DNA of 64,000 nucleotides from Pachyseris speciosa (Eukaryota; Cnidaria; Anthozoa; Scleractinia; Pachyseridae): NCBI GenBank assembly GCA_016490735.1, contig JAEMWC010000123.1, positions 265,001 to 329,000 of the forward strand, read 5' to 3'. Shown piece by piece: positions 11,138 to 46,073 of this stretch (position 1 is its first letter; each line of letters starts with the position of its first letter). The notes under the pieces were generated by a model. It saw only the letters and a program-made list of their open reading frames with translations, ran no database searches and was not told where the DNA came from. The position numbers and the translations under genes were made by a program.

Positions 11138-13490
11138 CTAAAGGGAGGGAAGGGAAGGGAAATACTCGAAAACACACAAGCTACAACGTCCTGTATGCAG
11201 AGCACAGTGAAACTACGAGCATGTGCAAAAGATGCACGCATAAAATATAACGGAAACACCGCTGACCACTGGACTGCCTGAAGACATCAGACATAAGCCA
11301 GAAGGCTATAAGGCTGCCAGCAACCCACAATATACTAGCAAATGCTAACGCCATGCCATGCCAATAACTGAGCAAAACTTACTCCTAATTGTTAACCAGG
11401 TTAAATTGCATTTAACCCCATGAAAATATTATCTATTGAGGGATTCAGCCTGAATATCAAGTATCCATTTATGGGTGAGGGTCTCAAGAGATAGGCTACA
11501 CACAGCACTTAAACAAAAAATATATGGTAACAAGTACTGCCCTCAATACTACTACAGTGTACCCCTGATTACATTGTAAGGGCTTGTCTTGTGCATCCCT
11601 GGCGTGCATTATGGTTTACATGGAAGGGAGTCTTGAATACTTCTAGAAAAATTAACCAAAGCTCTAAAATTATACAGAGAAAAATGTTCAATGCTGTCTC
11701 TCTACAGTGCTAATGTTGCCAGTTGCACTCCAGTTGTGATAGTCAAGCATAGCTTAGCTTTAGTCAACATCCTCTTATTACCTTGCACTGTTTGGATCTG
11801 TGTGACAACATGTCACAAAGGAGGAGTGACCCTTGTACACATTGAGATGTGCTCCAGTAGAGGCATCCTGGAAAAAATGGAAAATCTCAAACCACAGGGA
11901 CAAAATTTTCACTTAGCTGATCAAAAATGGGGACACCATCTGGTCAGGACAGGTTTCATAGTCTGCTAATTTTATTTGTCACAGTTTTTGTCACAGTTTT
12001 TATTCACTGACCAATATTGGGCATACCCAGGGAATTTGACTTGATACAGGAGCCCATTACTAGTAGTATACAACTCCCATACTAAGCCTAAGCCCTTAGA
12101 CTAGCCTAAGCCCTTAGACTATCTTTTCCCGCGAAAAAGGACAACAAGGACGGCGACGGCAACGAGTGTGCCACAAAACAATAGTTTTAATGAATGAAAA
12201 CAAAGGCTCTGTACATGTAGCTACTTGTGGCACGTGCAGCGACTTGTGATTGGTCATTGGACTCCTGTGGGAGTGTGATTTTGGCGGGTAATTCAATCTA
12301 CGGGTAAAAATAAATTGGTCTGTGAAAACGCTGTGACAGTAATATAGGGCAGTTGTACGCTCCTGGTGATGGGCTCCTGCTTGATATCCTCTCCCATGGG
12401 AGGGGAATAGTAAGAAATTTGACATAACACAAGATCCCAAGGGTGGGGATGTTTGACAAGGTCGTGGAAGGCAAGCCTCTTAGCTAGCCCACCATCACGA
12501 AAATGGGGTTGAGGTTAAATGTCGGAATGCCTGCCATTTAGCAATTTAGTAGTTGTTGCACTGGAATGTTAAACAGCTTGAAAAAACTTGTGGATATTCT
12601 TAGCTAGATTTTCAGAGAAATGACCTTGTACAAGGCACGGGATCAATGTTGGGATGTCAAGAGACAGAAAAGAAAGGGCATGGTAATGAATGGGTACAAA
12701 GAATTTCCAAAAGCAGGTGAGTTGGTTTTTTGTTGTTTACCCCAATGGAAGGGGTATTGGATACCTGTGCTTGTCCCCTGGGCAGAGTATTTGACATTAA
12801 AATAAGGTAAAATGTCATATTCCCCAGGGTATGCCCAGCCCCCCTCCCCTGGGGCTAAACATTGACTGGTGCATAAAGACCATCTGAGATGTACCTACCC
12901 AAAGTCGTAGAGTCTTGTCATGTGAGGCAGTGACAATTTTAGAGTCATTAAACGTAAATGAACAGCTGTTCACAGAATCTTTATGTCCTCGTAAAACTCT
13001 TACTTTCACCTATAAATTGAAGAGAAATATTATTTGAAGTATATTAATTACTTTCAAGGATATGATGCATAAGTTTCATTAAAAAGTGACTTACTTTGGT
13101 CTGACTATGGCATGCTTATACTAGTAATAATACTGGAGTGAAGGTCTTGTATTACTGCACATATCATTATAAGGTTATATAGACTCCCACAATGATTAAC
13201 TTAATGGTTCACTTAGGCATATAGTACCGAGCAGTGTGTTCAACTGCATTTTTTGGCCTCCTTTGCACAAATGCCTAACTTGCAAACTAAATATACAGTA
13301 TGTCTATGTGAAGAAATGTATTACGTCAATGAGAGACAAAACGAAATCCCTCATAAAGACAGCTGGTACCATGTACGCATGATCAATGGACATGCTGAGC
13401 TCTTGCTCGATATTCTACCTGTGCCAAGGACTGGTGTTCCCATGTTGCTCCGTGATGTTCTTCAGAGTCAGAACTGTTCTGATGCGTCAT
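1602..13490 (-). CDS. WDR88: WDR88-like WD40-repeat protein, complete, 12 exons
   Basis: Twelve minus-strand exons join in phase to 386 residues: 13490-13419, 13009-12899, 11867-11782, 9926-9863, 7428-7290, 6319-6184, 3909-3796, 3391-3321, 3170-3088, 2586-2518, 2197-2105, 1724-1602. All introns are GT-AG. The product is about seven WD40 blades; visible signatures include GHKDSV...[41 protein letters not shown] and [10 protein letters not shown]. It ends in a small tail with two CxxC pairs (CQNC and CVFC), which probably binds zinc. That WD40 array plus CxxC tail is the arrangement I remember for vertebrate WDR88; human is somewhat longer (about 470 aa), mainly at the N-terminus. WD40 propellers are protein-interaction scaffolds; the specific role of WDR88 is poorly known. 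The start was chosen because exon 1 gives 24 acidic/polar residues ending exactly at a phase-0 donor. Introns contain the LINE fragment and the giant inverted repeat. Confidence 0.88.
2621..2766. repeat. Short interspersed repeat, diverged palindrome-headed family
   Basis: An imperfect inverted repeat (a GTGGCCA-type core and an ACTAAGTTGA / TCAGTTGATA pair) is followed by a tail resembling TTTCACTC..GATGCAGCAC and ..GAAACTAATCCCCTTT. The same tail closes the much better preserved insertion at 5128-5341, so this is an older member of that family. It lies in an intron of the WDR88-like gene. Confidence 0.6.
4832..5755 (-). mobile_element. Broken non-LTR retrotransposon (LINE) reverse transcriptase fragment
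   Basis: Two minus-strand open pieces (5755-5351 and 5098-4832) encode consecutive parts of a jockey/CR1/L2-type reverse transcriptase. The first has [33 protein letters not shown] and [19 protein letters not shown]. The second resumes at [12 protein letters not shown] and ends with the [17 protein letters not shown] thumb-like block. The catalytic YADD region is degraded by a frameshift, so the copy is dead. The two pieces were one until a 214 bp palindromic element landed at 5128-5341; further frameshifts lie upstream of 5755. It is the same strand as the host WDR88 intron. The exact clade cannot be given without a phylogeny. Confidence 0.85.
5128..5341. mobile_element. Palindrome-headed MITE/SINE-like insertion with 13 bp target duplication
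   Basis: The insertion is bounded by TCATGACCATTAA at 5115-5127 and again at 5342-5354, a clean 13 bp target site duplication. Its first about 155 bp form a near-perfect hairpin (start AATTTGGTTTATCAACGGAG, loop around GAGCTAATGCTC, return ending TTGATAAACCAAATT). A unique 3' segment ending in GAAACTAATCCCCTTTA follows. No coding capacity. It splits the LINE reverse transcriptase. Confidence 0.82.
6628..6695. repeat. Perfect 34 bp tandem duplication
   Basis: A 34 bp unit beginning TGTTTCTTAG and ending TGTTCCAGG occurs twice in direct succession without differences. It lies in an intron of the WDR88-like gene; each copy ends with a pyrimidine tract plus CAG, resembling a splice acceptor. Confidence 0.8.
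7810..7935. repeat. 13 bp tandem array in left arm (CATTGAAAATCAA-type unit)
   Basis: About nine or ten copies of a 13 bp unit of the form CATYGAAAATCAA. The same array appears in reverse complement at about 8862-9020 in the right arm of the foldback element, where it is longer, showing the two arms have diverged in copy number. Confidence 0.8.
8220..8549 (+). pseudogene. Gene-like fragment captured between the foldback arms
   Basis: One reading frame runs from an ATG at 8220 for 50 codons to a TAG at 8370, then continues in the same frame for 58 more codons to a TGA at 8547. The residue composition is protein-like: a basic start ([20 protein letters not shown]), then after the stop [20 protein letters not shown] and a Cys-rich stretch with [14 protein letters not shown] do not recognise the family. 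The TAG could be a nonsense mutation or the AG of a processed intron end. It lies wholly in the unique centre of the inverted-repeat element, which suggests transduplication of a host gene piece or a remnant of the element's own protein. Confidence 0.45.
8862..9020. repeat. 13 bp tandem array in right arm
   Basis: Reverse-complement counterpart of the left-arm array; units of the form TTGATTTTCRATG repeat about twelve times. Together with the left array it would form a long hairpin if transcribed. Confidence 0.8.
10454..10782. mobile_element. MITE with about 27 bp terminal inverted repeats and an inner hairpin
   Basis: The left end reads CTATATACACCTTATTCCAAAATGGCAGCC. The right end is its inverted counterpart, GGCTGTCATTTTGAAGTAAGGTGTATAG. 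Inside, a second inverted pair (CCTCTTTGCC / GGCAAAGAGG with flanking TTCTTTTGTTTACATG) makes a nested hairpin at about 10480-10627. Non-coding; intron of the WDR88-like gene. Confidence 0.6.
10905..11375. repeat. SINE-like repeat with (TAA)n microsatellite
   Basis: A block rich in C and G (10905-11088) ends in GTAGGAGTTCAGTGG, followed by a TAA/AAT microsatellite at 11089-11134 and a further unique segment to about 11375. The small minus-strand frames across it run through simple repeats and show no coding signature. I believe this is a dispersed retroposon-type repeat, but I cannot confirm copy number from one copy. Confidence 0.4.
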
Positions 13491-16443
13491 TATTAACCTA
13501 ATTTCGCAGAGTCCTCATTTCCAGCTCACGTTAAAATTCTTGTTGACATTCTCCAAGACAACAACTTCGGGCCGCCATTTTGATTTTTACGCACGCAAGG
13601 GCGTATGGGTCAGGTTAGTCAGCACGAATAAATTTAAAACATCTCATGCAAATTTTGTTTTCAAAAATTGTTAAAATACACGTACAAATTTATTTCCTTT
13701 ACACCACTTTGTAACAGTTGTTTTCTTTTTAGTTTGTTTTGGGTTTATAAACACACCCTTAGACCACGAACTTCATTGCGAAGGCCCCTTGAAGACCGCA
13801 ATACAAAAATGGCAGTCTTTTTCGGCTTCTCCAAGACCAGAAATTTCAGAAATTTATCCTTATTCCTTCGAGATTTGAGGATTCAACTAATATACGCCTT
13901 TTCCTTTTAACTATTGAGGGAACGTTCTCGAAAATAACGTTTTCCGTCGGGGAAATAATTTTGAAAATCCTTTGATCAGAAGTTACGTTACTCTAACGCC
14001 CCCATGCATATTTTTTGAACTTTTTGTCTAGGATACAAGAGCAAATCGCCGCTTGACAAAGAAACAAGATATGCTTTATGCAACTGATGCAATTTATGAG
14101 TGCTTTTTCCGTATACATGTTTTGAGTCGGATGTCACTAACATATTTCATTAAAAAAGGTCACTAATAAACTGAAGCAAAACACAACTCAGTTAAGTTTA
14201 TGATTCGTTGAAGCCAATGCCCAAAACGCGTGTATTGAAATATGGGTACATTCACTACTTAACTTACCATTTCTGGGTAAATCCTCGCATAATGTTTGAA
14301 GGGTTTAGCGCGGGAAATGAATAACAGAATGAAATTATATACCGTTAATGTATACACAATATCAGTATTCATTTGATATAGTCAAATGTCAAAACAGCTT
14401 GTTTGTATAAACAAACGAAAGCTGGTGGTCATCGTAAATTACGCTTCAAAGGTCATCAGTAATTTATTAGAAACGCGGTTGTATTGCTATACACACCCTT
14501 CAGGAGGGGGGAGGAACAGGGGAATAAATCTCCCTTCTCCCTACTTTCTGAGCCAATTTCTCCCTCCTCTCTACTTTTTGAGCCAATTTCTCCCTCCTCC
14601 CTAAACGTTTACCTCACATTTTGTCCCTCCTCCCTACTTTTTCCCCCTATTTCTCCCTCCTCCCAACTTTTTTTGGGCCATTTCTCCCTCCTCCCTATTC
14701 TGTTCCTCCCCCCTCCTTCAGTCTCTAACTTTTTTTGTAAGAGAGAACACGCCGTGCACAGATTGCAGCAATAATATTACAAAATTGTTCATTTTCCATT
14801 TCAGTGTTATTAATCCAAATCCATTAAAAAAAAACAATGAAATGTCTGTTGGTTAGTGATATTGCCGTGCGAGCTCTGTTTCCAAGGTTTCCAAGTCAGC
14901 CGGAATCAATCAGATTGCAGAGGGAAAGCAAATCATTTGAGTCCAATCTGGGGGATGAAGTTGTAACCGGAACCCGGAAGCAAACAATACAGTGGGGAAG
15001 AAACGATAAGAAAATTGTATAAGAAGCGGAAAGTTGTCAGACGCTTACACTCCGTCACCCACGGAAAAATAAACAGAGCAAAAGAAAATAACGGAAACAA
15101 GAGAATTCGACAAATTCAACAATTTTAAGCGGCGTGAAGTGCATATATTCATTCCGGCGATTCGTATGCATGTGACACACTGTGAGGAGATCGATCGTCA
15201 ACAAAAAGGAACGATATAAAAAAGAATGGCGTTTAAAATTGCAGTACGAAAGTGACAAAACGTTCGTAGTCCTTAGATAGATCCCTTAAGGTTGGAAACT
15301 CCTCCTAATCGTAAACAAGTAGTTATTTGACAAGGCTTCTGCTTCTAGCTTGCTATATTTTACTTATTAGTGTCTGGACACAGTTACAGCATCGCGGTAA
15401 TGAAGTTCTGACTTGCAGCGAGCATTTCCCTCGGCGGCCATAGTCCAGTTCAAGGGATCGGAATTTGAAAGCTTTTTAGAAGTAATGCTTTTAGAAGTAA
15501 TGGTGGAATGTTTTAAGTGATTATTCTTGTTTTAAAACACCACTTTTTTGTTGCTGAAAGATATTTAAGTTTCACCACCCCATGTTAGTTTTAAATGCAT
15601 TTCCAGCCATTTTAGAGGACTTAAATTAAAAACTTTTGCCGGGGAGCATGCCCCCGGAGTCCCTAGTTGACTCGAGCTAAAGCGTTCGAAGTGAGCACCC
15701 CCAATTGCAAACATGCTGCGCGGGCCCTGGACCGGGTGGTACTGAGTCTCCCCACTCGTATCAGTTGATTTCTTTTACTGTCTAAGAAGTATTTGTATCA
15801 AGAATGCAGTAATTTCCGATATTTTGTATCCTGTAAATGGAATAGCGCAAAACGATACTGGTAGACTGGATGGAGCAAATTCATACTTGTATGGTTGAAT
15901 AATGCGTAAGACACAAGATATTCCCCTTTCCTACACTCTGTGTTTTAATAAAGAGACACGCATCTTTTCTAATTTGTGTTTTCACCGATTCCGCGATTGA
16001 AGGAAATCACGGTGAAGGGACCTTTTTTCAACTTCCCTTCTTGTTCAAGTAAGCAAGACTTTGGAGTTGGCAGTCTTCTGTTTAAAGATTTTACCTCTGA
16101 TTTTTCAGCAGAGTCCTTATCACGCACAGCCAACCACGTTAAAGTAAAACGTGATAAGACCTCTACGCTCTTTTAACCTCGTAGAGTAGCTTGGATCCCT
16201 TGTCGGTTCATAAATGCGCAACAATAACCCCTTAGCTTAGTGTCAACCCACGAACTGTGCAAGGCCTACTTCCCATTACTTGTAGAAAGCTACCCAATTC
16301 GCTGTACTACAAAACGGCGAGTATTCTTCACTTCGTAAGCCACAGCAAGCTAAGCTCTTATTTGTTTAGTTTATCGAGAATAGGAAACACGCTTGCTTTA
16401 CGACAAGAGGTTCAGCCAGCAAATCTCTTCAAAACGAGTTTGC
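13491..16443. other. Gene-poor stretch upstream of WDR88-like gene
   Basis: The first about 120 bp probably contain the WDR88-like promoter and 5' UTR (a GCCGCCATTTTG block at 13571). The rest has no exon I can support. Contents: unique AT-rich sequence, a polypyrimidine minisatellite at 14507-14720, and promoter-like GC-richer sequence near 15400-15760. Short open frames lack any recognisable feature. Confidence 0.5.
14507..14720. repeat. Polypyrimidine minisatellite (TTTCTCCCTCCTCCC units)
   Basis: About six imperfect repeats of a pyrimidine-rich unit of the form CCAATTTCTCCCTCCTCCCTACTTTTTG. The purine/pyrimidine strand bias could support H-DNA. The open frames through it are low-complexity by-products. 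Confidence 0.75.
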
Positions 16444-17844
16444 TCAGTAAAGGTCTTCAAAGGGACTACCATGTTTATCTGCGCATGTGCTAATACAGTA
16501 GCTGTGATCCCTTCTTTCGAAGTGCGATCCTCCAAACGTCCTCACAATCTTATAGTACATTTCCGCGGCAATTTTGCATCGTCTCTCTTCCTTGCTTATC
16601 CCCTGGAAGAAATACCAAATGTCCAGCAAGGCGTCCGCTATGCCACGCCTTCTTCTATTGTGCAAGTGACAGCACCGTAGCATATCGCTTAAGAGTGCCT
16701 TATCACAATCCTCGCGTGTCCAGTTATAGTGATGACCCTGAGAAAAAGCAAGTAAAAGTAAAGATGACTCGTTAGGCTGGAGTTTAATGTGCAGTTTTCT
16801 CCGGCAGTAACATTAAAAAGTTAGCCCTGATGTGTGCTGCTTTAATCATTCCCCAACATTCTTAAGAAGCTAATATCCAATTTAAAAAATTCCAACTGCC
16901 AATCAGAGACAGCTTTTGCATAAATGTTACAGAATGAAATCGCCAGGACCAAGATGAAAATGGTATCAATGATCATTATTGATTGATTTTTTTAAAGATC
17001 TGTTTTCAACATCTCAAGATTAAAATATAATAGTCTAAATTGAAAATATTGCCTCTTCCACGGAACCAACAGTTCGCGTCTATAATGATCTCTTCCTTGT
17101 TAAGATACTGTCAGTGCTTGAACAAACAGCTGACTGGATGTGTATGCAAAAATTGCGCCTAACTTCTACACTGCAACGCGTGGTTACCCTAGTACCCCCT
17201 TAGAGCTCTCACGTGGGAAGCTACAAGTCCAACATTGCCGGACTATTTTAGGCGTTATTGAAAGAACGGATTAAGGAACAAAATAAAAACTTAACATCTG
17301 AGTGAAAATAGTACCATCACTTAGGCCCGGTTCAAACGTCGAACTTCATGTGCCGAATCTAATGCAAATGACCGAAAACAATAGATTTTTCTCATTTGCA
17401 TTAGATTTCGGCACATGTGAAGTTCGACGTTTGAACCGGGCCTAAGATTAAGATCTTGTCGGTGAGGCCGGATTTAATTTATTCCAATTCATGCTAAATA
17501 ATATCGTCACTATTGTGCCGGGCTGGCTTGCCCAGTTTACTGGCCGCGTTGTTTCTGTGCAAGCAATATAACTTCCAGCAGTAACACGAACGCGAACGCA
17601 CATCACACAACACACACACGAGTTAGACGCGATGACAATGAACATCACTACTTACACAGCCATAGCATATGTCATGTTTATCGCAGGCCGGCGTAAACTC
17701 CCTTTTAAACGGGGCGTTCATTCCCATCGGAGTACTGCAGCCGTTTGTATTACGATCGGCGTCACACACTCGAGCGTTGAACGAATGAAAACCGAATCCG
17801 ACCAAAACAATACCAATGATCAGCAAAGGAGACACGAACGCCAT
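16444..17844 (-). CDS. Secreted phospholipase A2, conodipine-like, two exons
   Basis: Exon 1 (17844-17656) encodes 63 residues and exon 2 (16737-16444) 97 residues, joined in phase 0 across a GT-AG intron of about 0.9 kb. The 160-residue product begins with a hydrophobic signal peptide (FVSPLLIIGIVLVGFGF) and is therefore probably secreted. Residues 54-63 carry the CDKHDICYGC motif; His57-Asp58 are the expected catalytic pair of secreted PLA2, which hydrolyse the sn-2 ester of phospholipids with calcium. The N-terminal NGCSTPMG and the CDKHDICYGC motif resemble the conodipine alpha-chain type (PLA2 group IX) from cone snails, a type also present in cnidarians. Exon 2 has four or more further cysteines (RCC, RRCK, SYC, STC) for disulfides. 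Whether it acts in venom, digestion or immunity cannot be read from sequence. The gene looks intact. Confidence 0.85.
17321..17445. mobile_element. Palindromic MITE, 125 bp
   Basis: Nearly perfect hairpin: TTAGGCCCGGTTCAAACGTC at the left and GACGTTTGAACCGGGCCTAA at the right, arms of about 55 bp around a short loop. It lies upstream of nothing obvious, inside the intron of the PLA2 gene. Confidence 0.8.
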
Positions 17845-20800
17845 GATCTGCTATAATCTGTCGGTCTCTCAGCTTCTTGGAGTCGTGTAAAGCTACCATT
17901 TCTCAGAGGAACGCCTTTCTTGTGAAAAGCTCAACTCTCCCCCATTTTCCTATTCAATCCGCTTCGATTTTTAACTTGACGAGGGTAAGATTTCTTCGAA
18001 AATACAATCGGAGGTTAAGAGATTTAAGACCGATCTTTTGAAACGTCTATAAATAGTTTATGACTTCAACCCGCTGTATACGTTTTGAAATAGTTCCACA
18101 GTGTTACAGTTGCTATAACTACGATTTCGGGTGGTTTTCTTTCTGAATACTGGTGGCAAAGAGCTCGAGAAAGGTGTCTGTACGGCATCAAGGGACGATC
18201 TCCTGACGCAGCTTAAAGGTGTATAACAGTGAAAACTGCTCAGTTCCACATTTCTGCAAATTGTTCGTGTCAGTTGTTTCCCAATGAGGCTTAACTGTGA
18301 TTGAAACTTGCCTCTACAACATGCCTATAAAGGGGAATAATCACTCAGCCAAGGAGATACTATCTCGTTGATATATCACCAAACTGACCACATTAACCAG
18401 GAAAAAAATAAAGTGTAAAAATACAAAGATATTCTTTTTAAAGCCTTCAAATGACGAAAGATCATACGGGACACTGAATTTGTATTAAAAGTGGCCGGCA
18501 AAAGCAGCGGAACGTTCTTCTGTAAACGACTGGATCATTTTGATCACTATTTTAATTGTTATAATATGTATTGCTTTTTTTTTTTATGCTAATATTGTAA
18601 TTTCAAAATGTAAGTGTAAAATAAAGTGAAGTGAAGTGAAGTGAACGTTAGCTCACTGATCCGTAATTCTTCGCTGTTACAACCAGAAGAAGTAAAATTG
18701 GCTTTCAATTTGATGGCTTGATCACCACAGACATTTGTATAGTTTGGTTTCCATAAGAGTTCTAAAGATCGTTAAGTTTTTGCAAATACATGTAGCGATT
18801 GTTACCGCCTGTCAGCACGTGCAAAACGGCACTATAAATAGATAGCTGTCGCGCTTACGTATTTAAAGAAAAATTGCTTTGTACTGCCTATATTAAAAAA
18901 ATCAATTTAAAAAGTAAAGAAAGTCGCTTACATTACACCTCAGAAAGAAAAGTAATATTAAACTACACGATTATTTATTCGAACTGCTCTGATTACTAAC
19001 CTCTATTTCTCAATTTTCTAATTCTAATAGTTTGCTGCTGGTTCGTTCTCAAACCAAATATCTTTACATAATATAATCGATTATCAACTTTCCACGGTAA
19101 AAATAACATGATAGTAAAATTTTCTTCTTCACCATAAATTTAACATCTATTTTTCTGTACGGTTTTTACAAAACCTCTTAATAGCAAATGTGAACTCATA
19201 TTACTGCAGAAGAATTTTGAGACTGACTTCTAAAGACAATTCGAAGCCCTGTTGACGACAAAACTACGAGTTGAAGGAGATAACTGAGCCTAAGGACTCA
19301 CACATGCCAGGAAGCCGCTAGGATGTTAGCAGCAGTTAATTAGATATGCGGAAGAAGGCGTTTGAGTAAATTTCGTCTGGGAACTCGCGCAAGGCCCGCG
19401 CCCTGTTCCGGGCTATGCCAAGATAAGTAGCTTTGTACGTAACGACCACGGCGACGGCAAAGAGTACGCTACAAATTGGTTTGATAAGCACAAAAAAAAT
19501 TAATAAATTGAAAATTGAAAATAATAATAAAACGAAAGAAAAGAAAAACAAAAAACAAAAAACAAAAACAAAACAAGGGGAAAAAATGTCATTGCACCTG
19601 CGTTATGCATTTTGATACATTTCCTCCGTTACTCAAAACGTAGCCAAAGCGTAAAAGACATGTACAGCCCCACTGTTTTGCTCATTAATTGTCCTATCAT
19701 TTTGCGGTGTTCTCATCGCCGTTGCCATTGTCGTCGTTGCTCAATCTACCCAATGGGTTCATATTCGGAGGACGACAAATTGTCGTTTTGTGGTCTGCCT
19801 GACGGCTACATACACACCATTACTGATTGTAACTTGACTACCTAATTGTTCTCACGTCTTCAACGCTCAAACAGGGACAGTTTATAAGTACAAAGTCACG
19901 TCAAAATCGTAAGTATTGTGGGGTTCTTTCCACTTAACCTAAATTTTCGGTTCAACCGGTTGAAATTTAAACAGAACAGAAACGGACGACCTTCGGAGGT
20001 GGAACACTTTCCCTGTTCCAACCGGGTGCGGAACGGAAATTAATGAAATTTCCATTTCCAGCTCTCTTGTCTTTAGCGCATCACTTCACTATCACGTTGA
20101 GTTTTTGTTGACCGACCAAAATGAGACTGCAAGTCTGCAACTTAGGCCCGTTTACAAGCAGGTAGTCGGGCCCCCGGGGTAACCCTATTGTTAGGGTTAT
20201 CCTAGCGGGAGGGTTACCCTAGCGCTCCCACAATTCTTCTTTTTTTTTTCATCAACGTGTTTACAAGGCAGCTAGGGTTACCCTAGTAGTAGGGTAACCC
20301 TACCTACCTTTTAACGCTCTGCTAGGGTTAACTCGCCTACTCGGGACAGCCTTTTAATTGTTTCCAGACCCTTTGAGTGGTGACAACAAACGGCCATCTC
20401 CTGGATTTGACGAAGAATGTTTCCAAGCGAAATTCTCAGTTAAATGGAAAGTGCCCCAGGGTGTTTCGGTAGCTACAAGATGATGGTATCTGGCCGTCAT
20501 TCTCACATTTTTCAAGCACCTTCTACATCGCCTGTTCGTTATACAAGTCCTGCTCAATTACTGCCGAAGAGGAGGCCTCATAGTCTGAGAGCACTTTGTC
20601 CAGCCTCTCCCTGGCATATTTGGTGTGATTTAGTTTTCTAACGGTTGTGACAATTTAAAATCCCTGATTTTCATGGGGGGTTTATTTTCAATATTTTGGC
20701 GCCCATTTAGATTTTGCAAAATATCCGTGGGAGCTCGTGTTATTGAGGTACTACGCAGCTTACAGGTAACTTATCAAATGCCCCAAGATTTCTTACAAGG

Positions 20801-20920
20801 CACCGGCACCATTTCGTCCTTTATCACCGCCTTTAAATAAAAGGCGTTCTGTACTTTTTTTTTCCTTGCATGCTGAAGACCTTTAGGCAATTGAAATGCC
20901 TGGTATCTGGCATGCCGTGT
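17845..20920. other. Gene-less stretch between the PLA2 and DENND11 genes
   Basis: PLA2 promoter and 5' UTR probably occupy the first few hundred bases. Beyond that I see only AT-rich sequence, a short GTGAA pentamer run near 18626, a SINE-like block near 19390-19480 (CGACCACGGCGACGGCAAAGAG) and the palindromic TAGGGTTACCCTAG repeat at 20145-20345. No exon is supported. Confidence 0.5.
20145..20345. repeat. Palindromic repeat built on TAGGGTTACCCTA motifs
   Basis: Several copies of GGGTTA / TAACCC appear in both orientations, including CTAGGGTTACCCTAG and GTAGGGTAACCCTA, flanked by GTTTACAAGCAGG and GTTTACAAGGCAG. The motif matches the metazoan telomere hexamer, but the alternating orientation is that of a MITE-type repeat rather than an interstitial telomere. 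Confidence 0.55.
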
Positions 20921-45807
<24,887 letters not shown>

Positions 45808-46073
45808 TCCTGATATGATGACGAAAACATTTCTTTGGTAGGGGTAGGGTGAGTAAACGCCGACTCATGACTGTGGAGACTGGGCCGAGGGACACGTTTT
45901 GTTTAATTTCTCTTTTGTTTCGACTGGGAAGGTTTGGGAAGATCAAATGTACTTGGAAAATATTTCTCTCGAATCATAATTTAACAGCATGTAGTCTAAA
46001 TGATAATCGAGTCAGGACATCTTTCTTCTATTTGCCTCACAAATCATCTTGATTGGGTCTTGCCTGAAGAATT
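45808..46073. promoter_or_regulatory. Divergent (bidirectional) promoter between DENND11 and SCLY
   Basis: Only 266 bp separate the two start codons, which point away from each other. The interval must contain both 5' UTRs and, most simply, one shared core promoter; no TATA box is convincing. If the two transcripts share it they may be co-expressed. Separate distal 5' exons cannot be excluded from sequence. Confidence 0.65.

Noticed and set aside
13668..14774. Several plus-strand frames in 13.6-14.8 kb as a gene
   Set aside because: They are AT-rich or run through a polypyrimidine minisatellite, with no phase-compatible exon chain.
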